64,000 bases of DNA from assembly GCF_007570835.1 (NCBI RefSeq), contig NZ_SUNC01000001.1, positions 372,001 through 436,000 of the forward strand, read 5' to 3'. A program made the translations under genes and the position numbers. A model generated the notes under the pieces. It saw only the letters and a list, made by a program, of their open reading frames with translations, searched no databases and was not told the DNA's origin. Numbering within the stretch: position 1 is the stretch's first letter; each line of letters starts with the position of its first letter. The DNA comes from Croceicoccus sediminis. Its GTDB lineage: Bacteria; Pseudomonadota; Alphaproteobacteria; Sphingomonadales; Sphingomonadaceae. Positions 54,233 through 62,365 of the stretch are shown here, one piece after another.

Positions 54233-55317
54233 CAGTAGGTTTCCACCAGCACGTCGGTATAAAGTTCGGGCAATTCCGGTTCGGGCGAGTTTTCCGCGAA
54301 GTCGGCGGCTTCGCCAACCTTTGCGCGGATATCTTTCTCCATATCCTTGAGCTTCGCCTCGTCGACGCCGCGCTTGATAAGCTCGGCCTTGGCCGCCTCG
54401 ATCGGGTCATGCTTGTCGCGCATTTCCTTGACCTCGTCGCGGGTGCGATACTTGGCCGGGTCGGACATGGAATGCCCGCGATAGCGATAGGTGTTGAGTT
54501 CCATCAGGACCGGACCGCCGCCGCCGCGAACGTGTTCCAGCGCAATTTCGGCCGCGCTGCGAACGGCAAGCACGTCCATGCCATCGACGTCCATGCCCGG
54601 AATGCGGAACGCGGTGCCGCGGCGATGGAATTCCGTCTCCGCGCTCGACCGTGCGGTGCTGGTGCCCATGGCGTACTGGTTGTTCTCGATCACGAAAATG
54701 ATCGGGAGGTTCCACAAGGCAGCCATGTTGAAGGTTTCGTAGACCTGGCCCTGGTTGGCGGCGCCGTCACCGAAATAGGCAAGGCAAACGCCGCCGTCGC
54801 CGCGGTACTGATGCGAAAACGCCAGACCTGCGCCCAGCGGCACCTGTGCACCGACGATGCCGTGACCGCCGTAGAAGGCGTGTTCGGTGCTGAACATGTG
54901 CATCGAACCGCCCTTGCCGCGCGAAATGCCGGCTTCGCGGCCGGTCAGTTCGGCCATGATGACCTTTGGATCGATACCATAGGCAAGCATGTGCCCGTGA
55001 TCGCGGTAGCCGGTGATGACCGAGTCCTTGCCCTCTGCAAGAGCGGACTGCAGGCCGACAGCAACAGCTTCCTGGCCGATATAGAGATGGCAAAAACCGC
55101 CGATGAGGCCGAGACCATAAAGCTGGCCCGCGCGCTCTTCGAATCGACGGATCAGGAGCATCTGGCGATAGAACTCGACGAGTTCGTCGTCGGTCGCCTG
55201 ATAGGCACCCTTCTTTTCATAAGCATCCTGCAGTGACCGCAGGGCGAATTCAGGGTCGTCGGTGGGTGACGTTACCGCAGCCTTCTGGCTGCCGCCTTTC
55301 GCTTTCCTCGTAGCCAA
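54232..55317 (-). CDS. pdhA: Pyruvate dehydrogenase E1 alpha
   Basis: 361 residues. TPP-binding [17 protein letters not shown], substrate region [17 protein letters not shown], phosphorylation-loop-like [20 protein letters not shown]. The start is a TTG at 55317 ([12 protein letters not shown]), supported by AGAGG 8 nt upstream and the lack of a better codon. N-terminal ~20 residues are Lys/Ala-rich and unstructured. Together with PdhB it decarboxylates pyruvate. Confidence 0.95.
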   Translation of the reverse strand: MATRKAKGGSQKAAVTSPTDDPEFALRSLQDAYEKKGAYQATDDELVEFYRQMLLIRRFEERAGQLYGLGLIGGFCHLYIGQEAVAVGLQSALAEGKDSVITGYRDHGHMLAYGIDPKVIMAELTGREAGISRGKGGSMHMFSTEHAFYGGHGIVGAQVPLGAGLAFSHQYRGDGGVCLAYFGDGAANQGQVYETFNMAALWNLPIIFVIENNQYAMGTSTARSSAETEFHRRGTAFRIPGMDVDGMDVLAVRSAAEIALEHVRGGGGPVLMELNTYRYRGHSMSDPAKYRTRDEVKEMRDKHDPIEAAKAELIKRGVDEAKLKDMEKDIRAKVGEAADFAENSPEPELPELYTDVLVETY

Positions 55318-55377
55318 TCGATGTACCTCTATTCTGTCGTCACGCGCGAGGGAGGGTGATGCGCACGATCATTCGCC

Positions 55378-55407
55378 GTATAGGGGCGAGCCGCCCCTAC
55401 GCACAAG
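55378..55407 (-). promoter_or_regulatory. Candidate promoter of pdhA
   Basis: Minus-strand CTTGTG (-35; CTTG at 55407-55404) is followed after 17 nt by CCCCTATAC (-10; TATAC at 55382-55378). It also contains the hairpin arms taggggcg / cgccccta (55381-55388 and 55392-55399). The element resembles the dnaK promoter. Transcript start would be about 50-60 nt upstream of the TTG. Confidence 0.5.
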
Positions 55408-55440
55408 AGGAGCGCACAATTTAACCTATTTGGAAAAAGG

Positions 55441-55788
55441 TCAGTCTTCGCGCGAAAGGACGACTTCGTCGGGGTGAGCGACGTTGAGATTGCTGCGCAG
55501 CAATTCGCCGACCAGATCGGGATCGGCATGGGCCGGGTCCAGAAGCTCGACACGATTGGCGATCCGGTCACGTTCGGCATGCAGCTCGGCAAGCTCACGC
55601 TCCCGCTGATCGAGCATGCGCGAAGATTCGCTCCACGCACGAACGCCTGTGGGACCGACGAGCATCAGCGCGCCCAGAAGGATCAGCGAACCAACCGCGG
55701 CCACCCGCCCGAAGCGACGCTTCGGCAGGTGGGGCCTTGCCGCCATTTTGCGGCGCCGGCCAAGCGATGTGAGATCGTTCGCGGACAT
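55441..55788 (-). CDS. ftsB: FtsB/DivIC septum formation initiator family protein
   Basis: 115 residues. One membrane helix (VAAVGSLILLGALMLVGPTG) follows a basic N-terminus. A coiled coil (MLDQRERELAELHAERDRIANRVELL) lies behind it. This is the FtsB/DivIC layout, a component of the FtsQBL division complex. ATG 55788 is preferred; ATG 55746 is possible. The ftsB-pdhA-pdhB order on one strand matches other sphingomonads. Confidence 0.85.
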   Translation of the reverse strand: MSANDLTSLGRRRKMAARPHLPKRRFGRVAAVGSLILLGALMLVGPTGVRAWSESSRMLDQRERELAELHAERDRIANRVELLDPAHADPDLVGELLRSNLNVAHPDEVVLSRED

Positions 55789-56060
55789 AGGGTTACCAGA
55801 ATCACAACCACGGCCACTCCGCAAGCGGAAAACTCCGCTTTTGCGCCGAATGGTGGATAAGTTCGGCCGACCGGTCCCCAGCGTCCGGCGGTCGGGATGC
55901 GCCGCTCGTCACAAATTGGTTTCAATTGAAACCAGATTGTGGTTTGAGCGCGCCCGGTCGCTCACTTCGGTTCCCCCAAACACCGGAAATTGCTGACCGT
56001 TCCAGCCTGGCCGCGTCCCACCAGCGGCTAACGAAAACGCATGATCGCGGAGAGTTTTCC
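55789..56060. other. Intergenic region between ftsB and the second M3 peptidase
   Basis: 272 bp without a recognised gene. It holds the perfect 18-bp palindrome at 55917-55934 and promoters for two divergent genes. No tRNA or stable RNA was recognised. Confidence 0.6.
55917..55934. promoter_or_regulatory. Perfect 18-bp palindrome, operator-like
   Basis: TGGTTTCAATTGAAACCA, identical on both strands. It is flanked by imperfectly inverted CACAAAT and GATTGTG, extending the symmetry to about 32 bp. It lies 127-144 bp upstream of the M3 peptidase start. The AT-centred symmetry resembles binding sites of dimeric winged-helix regulators (MarR-like); the protein is unknown. A short RNA hairpin is less likely as there is no loop. 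Confidence 0.65.
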
Positions 56061-58226
56061 TTGTACAAACCGGCTTTGCTGATTGGCTCGGCGCTTTGCC
56101 TCGCCAGCCTTGGCGCTTGCACCACCACGACGGACACAAACATGGTAACTGCCACCCAAAGCACCACCATCCTCGAAGGTAGCGGCATTTTCGCGCAGCC
56201 CTCCAGCCTGCCCTTCCAGGCACCCGACTTCGCCCGGATAAACGATGCCGACTTCAAGCCGGCCATCGAACAGGGCATGGCGATAGAGCGCGCCGAATGG
56301 GCCGCGATCGGGGCGAACCCGGCCCCGGCCACGTTCGACAACACCATCGTCGCACTGGAAAAGGCAGGCCGCATGCTGGACCGCGCCCGCGCCGTCTTTT
56401 CCGTCAAGACGGGAACGGTAACGAACGACACGCTCGATGCCATCGACGCAGAGCTTTCACCAAGGTTGGCCGCGCACAATGATGCGCTCTACCTCGACGA
56501 CGCGATCTTTCAGCGGGTCGAGGCCGTTTACAATGCGCGCGACACGTTCGACCTGACGGCAGAGGACCGGGTCCTGTTGCAGCGCACTTACGACGATTTC
56601 GTCCATGCAGGGGCCCGGCTGTCACCTGACGCCAAGGTACAACTTCGCGAGATCAATACGGCGCTGTCCTCGCTCAGCACCAAGTTTTCGCAAGTCCTGA
56701 CCGAGGCGGACCGCCAGCAGGCGCTGGTCGTTGCCGACCGGGCGGCGCTGGCCGGTTTGAGCGAGGCCGAGATCGCCGCTGCCGCGCAGGCTGCGCAGGA
56801 ACGCGGGCTGAATGGCAAGGAGATCATCACGCTCCAGAACACGACGCAGCAACCCAAGCTCAACGCGCTGACCAATCGCGACACGCGCCGCGAACTGTTC
56901 GAAAAGAGCTGGAACCGCACGTCCGACGGCAGTGCCAACGATACGCGAGACATGGTCCGCCAGATCGCCAGCCTGCGCGCCAGGAAAGCCGCGCTGTTCG
57001 GCGAGCCCGACTTTGCCAGTTACGAAATGTACGACCGCATGGCCCGCGACCCACAGACCGCGATCGAGTTCATGAAGGGCCTTGCCGGTCCGACCGCCGC
57101 AGCGCAGCTGCGCGAAGCGGCCGCGATCAACGATGAAATCGCGGCAGAGGGCAAGAACTTCCCGGTCGAACCATACGACTGGGATTTCTATGCAGAGAAA
57201 GTCCGCGCGAAGAAGTTCGACCTCGATGCCGGGCTTATCAAGCCCTACTTCCAGGTCGACCGGGTGCTGGAAGACGGCGTGTTCTTCGCCGCCAACAAGC
57301 TTTATGGGCTGACCTTCGAAAAGCGCGACGACATTCCGACCTGGCACCCGACGGTGTCGGTCTACACCGTTTTCGACAAGGACGGGTCGGAACTGGCGCT
57401 GTTCTATTTCGACCCGTTCCGCCGCGACAACAAGCGCGGCGGGGCATGGATGTCGAGCTTTGTGTCGCAGTCGCATCTCTATGGCGAAAAGCCAGTGATC
57501 TACAACGTGCTCAACATCGCACAGCCTGCCGAGGGTGAACCTGCGCTGGCCACATTCGATGACGTGACAACGATGTTCCACGAATTCGGCCATGCGCTGC
57601 ACGGCCTGTTCGCCGACCAGAAATATCCTTCGCTGTCGGGCACCGCCGTGGCACGGGATTTCGTCGAATACCCGTCGCAGGCGAACGAGAAGTGGGCGGT
57701 GGAGCCGACCGTCCTTGCCAACTATGCCAGGCACTATCAGACGGGCGAGCCGATGCCCGCCGACCTGCTTGCCAAAGTGCGGGAATCGCAGACCTTCAAC
57801 CAGGGTTATGCGCTGGGCGAGACACTGGCCGCAGCGATGCTGGACATGGACTGGCACACCCTGCCCGATGGCAAAGTGCCGGAAGACGTCAACGGCTTCG
57901 AGGCCGCTGCGCTTGCCGCCAATCCGCTGCACACCGACATCGTGCCGCCGCGCTATCGCTCCACCTATTTCCGCCATATCTGGTCCGGCGGCTATTCGGC
58001 CGGGTATTACGCGTATCTTTGGACCGAAATGCTTTCGGCCGACACGGGTGAGTGGTTCGACGAACACGGCGGCATGACCCGCGCCAATGGCGATCGTTTC
58101 CGCGAAACCGTGCTGTCGCGCGGCGGGACCGTCGATTACGGCGAGGCTTTCCGCGCCATGACCGGCAACGATCCGGAAGTCGAACCGATGCTTCGCCAGC
58201 GCGGCCTGCTGGACGAAGCCAACTGA
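56061..58226 (+). CDS. dcp: M3 peptidase, Dcp-type lipoprotein
   Basis: 721 residues. The TTG at 56061 (YKPALLIGSALCLASLGAC) starts a lipoprotein signal with GGAGAG upstream, so the mature enzyme is lipid-anchored. Zinc site MFHEFGHALHGLF and RDFVEYPSQANEKW (third Glu) match peptidyl-dipeptidase Dcp; ETLAAAMLDMDWH and WSGGYSAGYYAYLW are also Dcp-like. Dcp releases C-terminal dipeptides in the periplasm. An upstream in-frame extension from 55926 crosses the palindrome and is not used. Confidence 0.92.
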   Translation: MYKPALLIGSALCLASLGACTTTTDTNMVTATQSTTILEGSGIFAQPSSLPFQAPDFARINDADFKPAIEQGMAIERAEWAAIGANPAPATFDNTIVALEKAGRMLDRARAVFSVKTGTVTNDTLDAIDAELSPRLAAHNDALYLDDAIFQRVEAVYNARDTFDLTAEDRVLLQRTYDDFVHAGARLSPDAKVQLREINTALSSLSTKFSQVLTEADRQQALVVADRAALAGLSEAEIAAAAQAAQERGLNGKEIITLQNTTQQPKLNALTNRDTRRELFEKSWNRTSDGSANDTRDMVRQIASLRARKAALFGEPDFASYEMYDRMARDPQTAIEFMKGLAGPTAAAQLREAAAINDEIAAEGKNFPVEPYDWDFYAEKVRAKKFDLDAGLIKPYFQVDRVLEDGVFFAANKLYGLTFEKRDDIPTWHPTVSVYTVFDKDGSELALFYFDPFRRDNKRGGAWMSSFVSQSHLYGEKPVIYNVLNIAQPAEGEPALATFDDVTTMFHEFGHALHGLFADQKYPSLSGTAVARDFVEYPSQANEKWAVEPTVLANYARHYQTGEPMPADLLAKVRESQTFNQGYALGETLAAAMLDMDWHTLPDGKVPEDVNGFEAAALAANPLHTDIVPPRYRSTYFRHIWSGGYSAGYYAYLWTEMLSADTGEWFDEHGGMTRANGDRFRETVLSRGGTVDYGEAFRAMTGNDPEVEPMLRQRGLLDEAN

Positions 58227-58237
58227 GTTACAGGACA

Positions 58238-58269
58238 GGGCGGTCCGGCGACTGGGCCGGGCCGCCCTT
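58238..58269. terminator. Intrinsic terminator after dcp
   Basis: Stem gggcgg-t-ccgg / ccgg-g-ccgccc (58238-58248, 58257-58267), 11 bp with one G-U pair, 8-nt loop, then TT. It lies between the convergent dcp and NTF2-like genes. Confidence 0.7.
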
Positions 58270-58273
58270 CCCC

Positions 58274-58732
58274 TCAGTAATCCATCCGCGCCGAACCCGG
58301 TTCACGCGGACTGGTGAGCGGATTGTCGAACAGGGCCCGTTCGGCCAGGGCAGTATCGAAGAAGGCATGCATCTCGATGATCTTGCCGTCTTCGAACCGA
58401 AATATTTCGCAATAAGTCTGGTCGTACAGGTCGCCGCTCTTGGTCGGCCCTCCCCCTTCCATGATCGCGACGACGCGCTCGTCGTCGGCGCACATGATCT
58501 TCCAGCGCCTTGCGAAAGCTATACCTTCGGGCACCAGCGCACCGTGGACCTTTTCGGCGATCAGGTCGTCGGTCACCATCGCCTTGCCGTCCAGCCTGCC
58601 GGAGGCGGGTGTCGTGCCCAGCATGTGGATGACGATCCGATCGTGGTACATCGCCTCTGCCTCAGCCCACTCGCCGTTCTGCATGTGCTGAAAATAGCGG
58701 TTCAGAAGATCGATGTTTTCCTGTCGCGACAT
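58274..58732 (-). CDS. NTF2-like (SnoaL-type) protein
   Basis: 152 residues. MSRQENIDLLNRYFQHMQNGEWAEAEAMYHDRIV is the classic NTF2-like helix start, with a cone-shaped beta fold continuing to EMHAFFDTALAERALFDNP. Such proteins include isomerases, hydratases and small-subunit partners of Rieske dioxygenases. It starts 4 bp after the stop of the Rieske gene, so they are probably one transcript. ATG 58732 was chosen; the in-frame codon at 58756 lies inside the Rieske gene. Confidence 0.8.
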   Translation of the reverse strand: MSRQENIDLLNRYFQHMQNGEWAEAEAMYHDRIVIHMLGTTPASGRLDGKAMVTDDLIAEKVHGALVPEGIAFARRWKIMCADDERVVAIMEGGGPTKSGDLYDQTYCEIFRFEDGKIIEMHAFFDTALAERALFDNPLTSPREPGSARMDY

Positions 58733-58736
58733 GAGC

Positions 58737-60083
58737 TTACTCCTTGACCTTGCCACCGGTTGTAGGTTTGTCCTCGACCGGGTTGGCGGCGATCAGGTCT
58801 TTCAGCGATGCGCCGTTGATCAGCGCATCGACATTGCGGTGAAAATGCTCCAGCCGGCGCTCGTCACTGCTCAGGATCGGGGCATCGAAGCCCCTTGAAC
58901 GCATGCCTTTCTGGACGTGTTCGACAAGATCGACATCCTGCCCCAGCACCTGGTTCACGACCGGATGCGAACGCGCGCCCCATTCCAGCACATCACCGAC
59001 TTCCTGTTCGCCGCCGCGCACCACGCGGTGTTCGTATGGCGGGACGGTTTCGCCCTCCTGCAAGGGAGCGCACATGATGAAATCGAAATACATCTTTTCC
59101 GGATCGCCATCGGGATGCAGGCGATAGCGCATGGCGACGTAGAATTCGGGGAAGAGATTAAAGTGCAGGCTGGGGAACAGCATGAAGTGATAGGCATCGC
59201 TAAGCTGCCCGTCGCTCAGGCTGGCATAGGGAAAAACGCTGCTGTCCTGCTGGCCGCGCTTGGCCTGCTGCACCGCGCGGCGCACGTCGGATGCCTTGCC
59301 CTCGAACGTTGCGGGATCGATGCCGCTGGCCTGCAACAAGGCCTCCAGCGCGGGGTTCAGCTTGTCGTGTTCGGGATATAGCGTGCTGGGGCTGCCATAT
59401 TCGTTGTACATGAAGCTGTGAATGCCCAGCAGGCCGATCGGCGCGTCCTCGTTGCCCCAGGCAAGGATTTCAGGGTGCAGCGACTGAAAGTGATAGCTTT
59501 CGTTGAACGCGTCGAAAGTCGTCTTCCAGTTACAGGCGAATTCGAACGTCTTGTAATCGACGATCGTCGCCCGCTCCATGTGATAGGGCTCCAGCCACTC
59601 GGCAACGGGGCCGAGAAATTCGCGGAGCGGCACCGCGTCCTCGTCCAGCGTGAACCAGATCCAGCCGGCGAAACTCTCGGTCCTGAAACCGCGTAGCGAT
59701 GTGCAGGCGGCATCGTCGATCTTCGCCGGATCGAACCGTTCACGGTAGGGTACATGGCCCAGCTTGCCGTCCAGATCGTAGACCCAGCCGTGAAACGCAC
59801 AAGTGAAGTTCCGCGCAAAGGCTGGACCGTCGGCCCCAAGCAGAAGCCGGTTCCCGCGATGCCTGCACACGTTGTAGAAGCCGCGGACCGACCCGTCCCT
59901 GCCGCGCGCGAAGATCAGGCTTTCGGGGCCAAGCGAATGAAGGAACAGGTCGCCCTCCTCGGGCAGATCCTCTTCGCGCGGGCCCATGTGCCAGGTGCGG
60001 GTCCATACCGCATCCCATTCGGCATCGGCCCGGTCACGCGACCAGTACCACTCAGGGTCGATCCTGAAGCCGCCTTCGCCCAT
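58737..60083 (-). CDS. Rieske-type aromatic ring-hydroxylating oxygenase, alpha subunit
   Basis: 448 residues. Rieske [2Fe-2S] ligands Cys73-x-His75 and Cys95-x-x-His98 (VCRHRGN, CAFHGW). The mononuclear iron site has His198 and His203 in FNESYHFQSLH with a distal Asp expected near the C-terminus. The catalytic domain is the alpha-subunit fold (WLEPYHMERATIVDYKTFEFACNWK). Substrate unknown; no reductase or ferredoxin is nearby, so electrons must come from elsewhere. ATG 60083 was selected from the family's N-terminus. Confidence 0.92.
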   Translation of the reverse strand: MGEGGFRIDPEWYWSRDRADAEWDAVWTRTWHMGPREEDLPEEGDLFLHSLGPESLIFARGRDGSVRGFYNVCRHRGNRLLLGADGPAFARNFTCAFHGWVYDLDGKLGHVPYRERFDPAKIDDAACTSLRGFRTESFAGWIWFTLDEDAVPLREFLGPVAEWLEPYHMERATIVDYKTFEFACNWKTTFDAFNESYHFQSLHPEILAWGNEDAPIGLLGIHSFMYNEYGSPSTLYPEHDKLNPALEALLQASGIDPATFEGKASDVRRAVQQAKRGQQDSSVFPYASLSDGQLSDAYHFMLFPSLHFNLFPEFYVAMRYRLHPDGDPEKMYFDFIMCAPLQEGETVPPYEHRVVRGGEQEVGDVLEWGARSHPVVNQVLGQDVDLVEHVQKGMRSRGFDAPILSSDERRLEHFHRNVDALINGASLKDLIAANPVEDKPTTGGKVKE

Positions 60084-60257
60084 CGCCTGTCCTCTTCCGC
60101 ATTGTTCTTGTTCGCGCAGGCTAGGCACGAGACGGCGAGGCCTGAAGTAGCGTAAGTGATAGGACCGAGCCGCAGCGAACTTTCGCCGGGCATTGATATC
60201 GGGGATAGATCGGTCGCGCATGGCACCAAACCGGGCCGGTCTGCGTTAAGAGGTCAT

Positions 60258-61112
60258 ATGTCCGATCGTCTCAAAGTCCTTCTCCAGTATCTCCTGCCCA
60301 AGCAAGGCCTGACCACTTTCGCCGGCCGCGTCGCCGGAGCCCGTGGCGGATCGATGACGACGGCGCTGATCCGCACGTTCGTCGGCAAATACGGCGTCGA
60401 TATGAACGAGGCGGAAAATCCCGATATCGCCAGCTATGCAACGTTCAACGAATTCTTCACTCGCCCCTTGAAGGCGGGCGCCCGGCCGCTGGCCGAGGCC
60501 GATTTCGTATGCCCCGTCGACGGCGCGATCAGCCAGTTCGGGGCCATCGACGATCATCATATCTTCCAGGCAAAGGGGCACCGCTTTACCACTGCCGACC
60601 TGCTCGGCGGTGACGCGGCGCTTGCGGACCGGTTCCGCCATGGCAGCTTTGCCAACCTCTATCTCTCGCCCAAGGATTACCACCGGCTCCACATGCCGTG
60701 CGACGGCACGCTGACGCAGATGATCTATGTGCCCGGCGCGCTGTTCTCGGTTAATCCGACCACCGCGCGCGGCGTGCCCAACCTCTTCGCTCGCAACGAA
60801 CGCGTAGTCTGCATGTTCAACTCGCCCGAACATGGGGTATTCGCCATGGTCCTCGTCGGCGCGACGATCGTGGGCAGCATGGAAACCGTGTGGCACGGCG
60901 TGGTCAATCCGAAACGCACCGGCCGTGTCGCGCATTGGGACTATGCGGACGGCGAAGTCCGCTTGAACAAGGGCGAGGAGATGGGCCGTTTTCTCCTCGG
61001 ATCGACCATCGTTATGCTGTTCGAACGCGGCACTATCGCGTTCAACAGAGACTGGACCCCGGAACGCCCGGTCAGGCTTGGCGAAATGATGGGCAACGCG
61101 CCCGCGTCTTAG
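60258..61112 (+). CDS. psd: Phosphatidylserine decarboxylase proenzyme
   Basis: 284 residues, membrane-associated. The self-cleavage motif LGST (FLLGSTIVML) yields the pyruvoyl prosthetic group, and VDGAISQFG, LYLSPKDYHRLHMP and the HGVF region are conserved. Converts phosphatidylserine to phosphatidylethanolamine. AAGAGGT lies upstream of the ATG. The pssA partner that often follows psd is absent here. Confidence 0.95.
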   Translation: MSDRLKVLLQYLLPKQGLTTFAGRVAGARGGSMTTALIRTFVGKYGVDMNEAENPDIASYATFNEFFTRPLKAGARPLAEADFVCPVDGAISQFGAIDDHHIFQAKGHRFTTADLLGGDAALADRFRHGSFANLYLSPKDYHRLHMPCDGTLTQMIYVPGALFSVNPTTARGVPNLFARNERVVCMFNSPEHGVFAMVLVGATIVGSMETVWHGVVNPKRTGRVAHWDYADGEVRLNKGEEMGRFLLGSTIVMLFERGTIAFNRDWTPERPVRLGEMMGNAPAS

Positions 61113-61125
61113 CGGCATCTGTCGA

Positions 61126-61146
61126 GCGGCAAGGCCCCCTTGCCGC
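61126..61146. terminator. GC hairpin after psd
   Basis: Perfect 9-bp stem gcggcaagg / ccttgccgc (61126-61134, 61138-61146) with a CCC loop, 14 bp after the psd stop. There is no T-run, so termination is uncertain. Confidence 0.45.
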
Positions 61147-61245
61147 GAGCATGACCAAAGTCAAATCGCGCGCCATCCGGATCTGTTATGATCTGTGCTG
61201 GCGTCGGCCCCTTGCTGCGCCGCCGCATCCTTGGGGAGGTCCGCC

Positions 61246-61620
61246 ATGTCATTTGCCAGATTGTCAGCCATTCTCACCGCCGGCCTGCTATCCGCATGCA
61301 CCTACGCGGGAAACGAAGCGCCTTTGCAGAGCCCGGCAATCGCTGCGGCAGGAAGCGAGGAGGCAAAAGTAGCGCGCGGCCTTGCCTTCGTCGATGCGCG
61401 GTGCAGCAGTTGCCATGCGGTCCGGCCGGGGGCGGCACCGCCTAACCCGCAGGCCCCCAGCTTCGTAGCCGTCGCGAACGAGATGGATTTCGACCAGGAC
61501 ACCCTTCGCGAATTCTTAACGGACGGCCACGACTTGCCCTTTGCCATGACGATCCTGCTTGAAGAAGACGAAGCAGACATCGCCGCCGCGTACATCATGT
61601 CACTGCGTTCGGCGCGGTGA
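61246..61620 (+). CDS. Small c-type cytochrome lipoprotein
   Basis: 124 residues. A lipoprotein signal (MSFARLSAILTAGLLSAC) precedes a class I cytochrome c with heme motif CSSCH and possible Met ligand in DLPFAMTILLEEDE. GGGGAGG precedes the ATG. Probably anchored to the periplasmic face of the membrane as an electron carrier. Its partner oxidase is not here. Confidence 0.85.
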   Translation: MSFARLSAILTAGLLSACTYAGNEAPLQSPAIAAAGSEEAKVARGLAFVDARCSSCHAVRPGAAPPNPQAPSFVAVANEMDFDQDTLREFLTDGHDLPFAMTILLEEDEADIAAAYIMSLRSAR

Positions 61621-61736
61621 CGCACCGTCCGCGAATGGAAGCGCCGTCCAGAGAATTCGCATAAGCCTCAGGGCGGCCCCTCGCGGCCGGTTCGTTGGCA
61701 TGCTATCGCAGCTCCCGAACGACCCCGGACGAGACG

Positions 61737-62189
61737 ATGAACCCCACAAAACTGAACCGCGCCGCCACCATCGCCACGGCATTCCTGCTCGCTGCCTGCA
61801 CGACAGCAGCGCAGGCCGCGCCCTACGTGATGTTCCGCGATCCGAACTGCGGATGCTGCCACAAGTGGGCCGAACACGTGCGGCAAGGCATGGATGCAGA
61901 AGTGATCGTGCGCGAGGACGTTCCGATGCCTGAGGTAAAGGCAAATCTGGGCGTGCCGAGCGATCTCGTGTCGTGTCATACCATGACGGTCGACGGCTAC
62001 GTCATCGAGGGTCATGTGCCTTCCCGCGAGATTGAGCGACTGCTCAGCGAACGTCCCAGCGACGTGAAGGGCCTGGCTGTCGCCGGCATGCCGATTGGCT
62101 CTCCCGGAATGGAAATGGGCAATCAGCATCAGCCCTATCAGGTCATCGCTTTCGGCGATTTCGGACAACGGGTCTACGCGACGTACTAG
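61737..62189 (+). CDS. DUF411 metal-binding protein
   Basis: 150 residues with an export signal (possibly lipoprotein, FLLAAC) and a DUF411 core: MFRDPNCGCCHKWAEHV (CxCC metal site), PMPEVKANLGVPSDLVSCHTM, VDGYVIEGHVPSREIERLL. DUF411 proteins are copper-resistance or trafficking-related and often sit near copper genes. Here the only copper-linked gene is the PCu(A)C at 19971, far away. A cytochrome c gene lies just upstream. Confidence 0.87.
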   Translation: MNPTKLNRAATIATAFLLAACTTAAQAAPYVMFRDPNCGCCHKWAEHVRQGMDAEVIVREDVPMPEVKANLGVPSDLVSCHTMTVDGYVIEGHVPSREIERLLSERPSDVKGLAVAGMPIGSPGMEMGNQHQPYQVIAFGDFGQRVYATY

Positions 62190-62365
62190 GTCGCTGACCT
62201 GATATCTGATGCGCCGGACCTGGCAGTAATGGGCGCTCACCTCGTGCGATGCAAAATCGTCGTCGAACGCCACCGTGCATGATCTGGCGAAGGAAGCGCC
62301 CTGGCATCCGACTGACAAGGTCTACAGCATGATCGGCAATGCGGCCTCGGATCTTCTCGCGAGCG

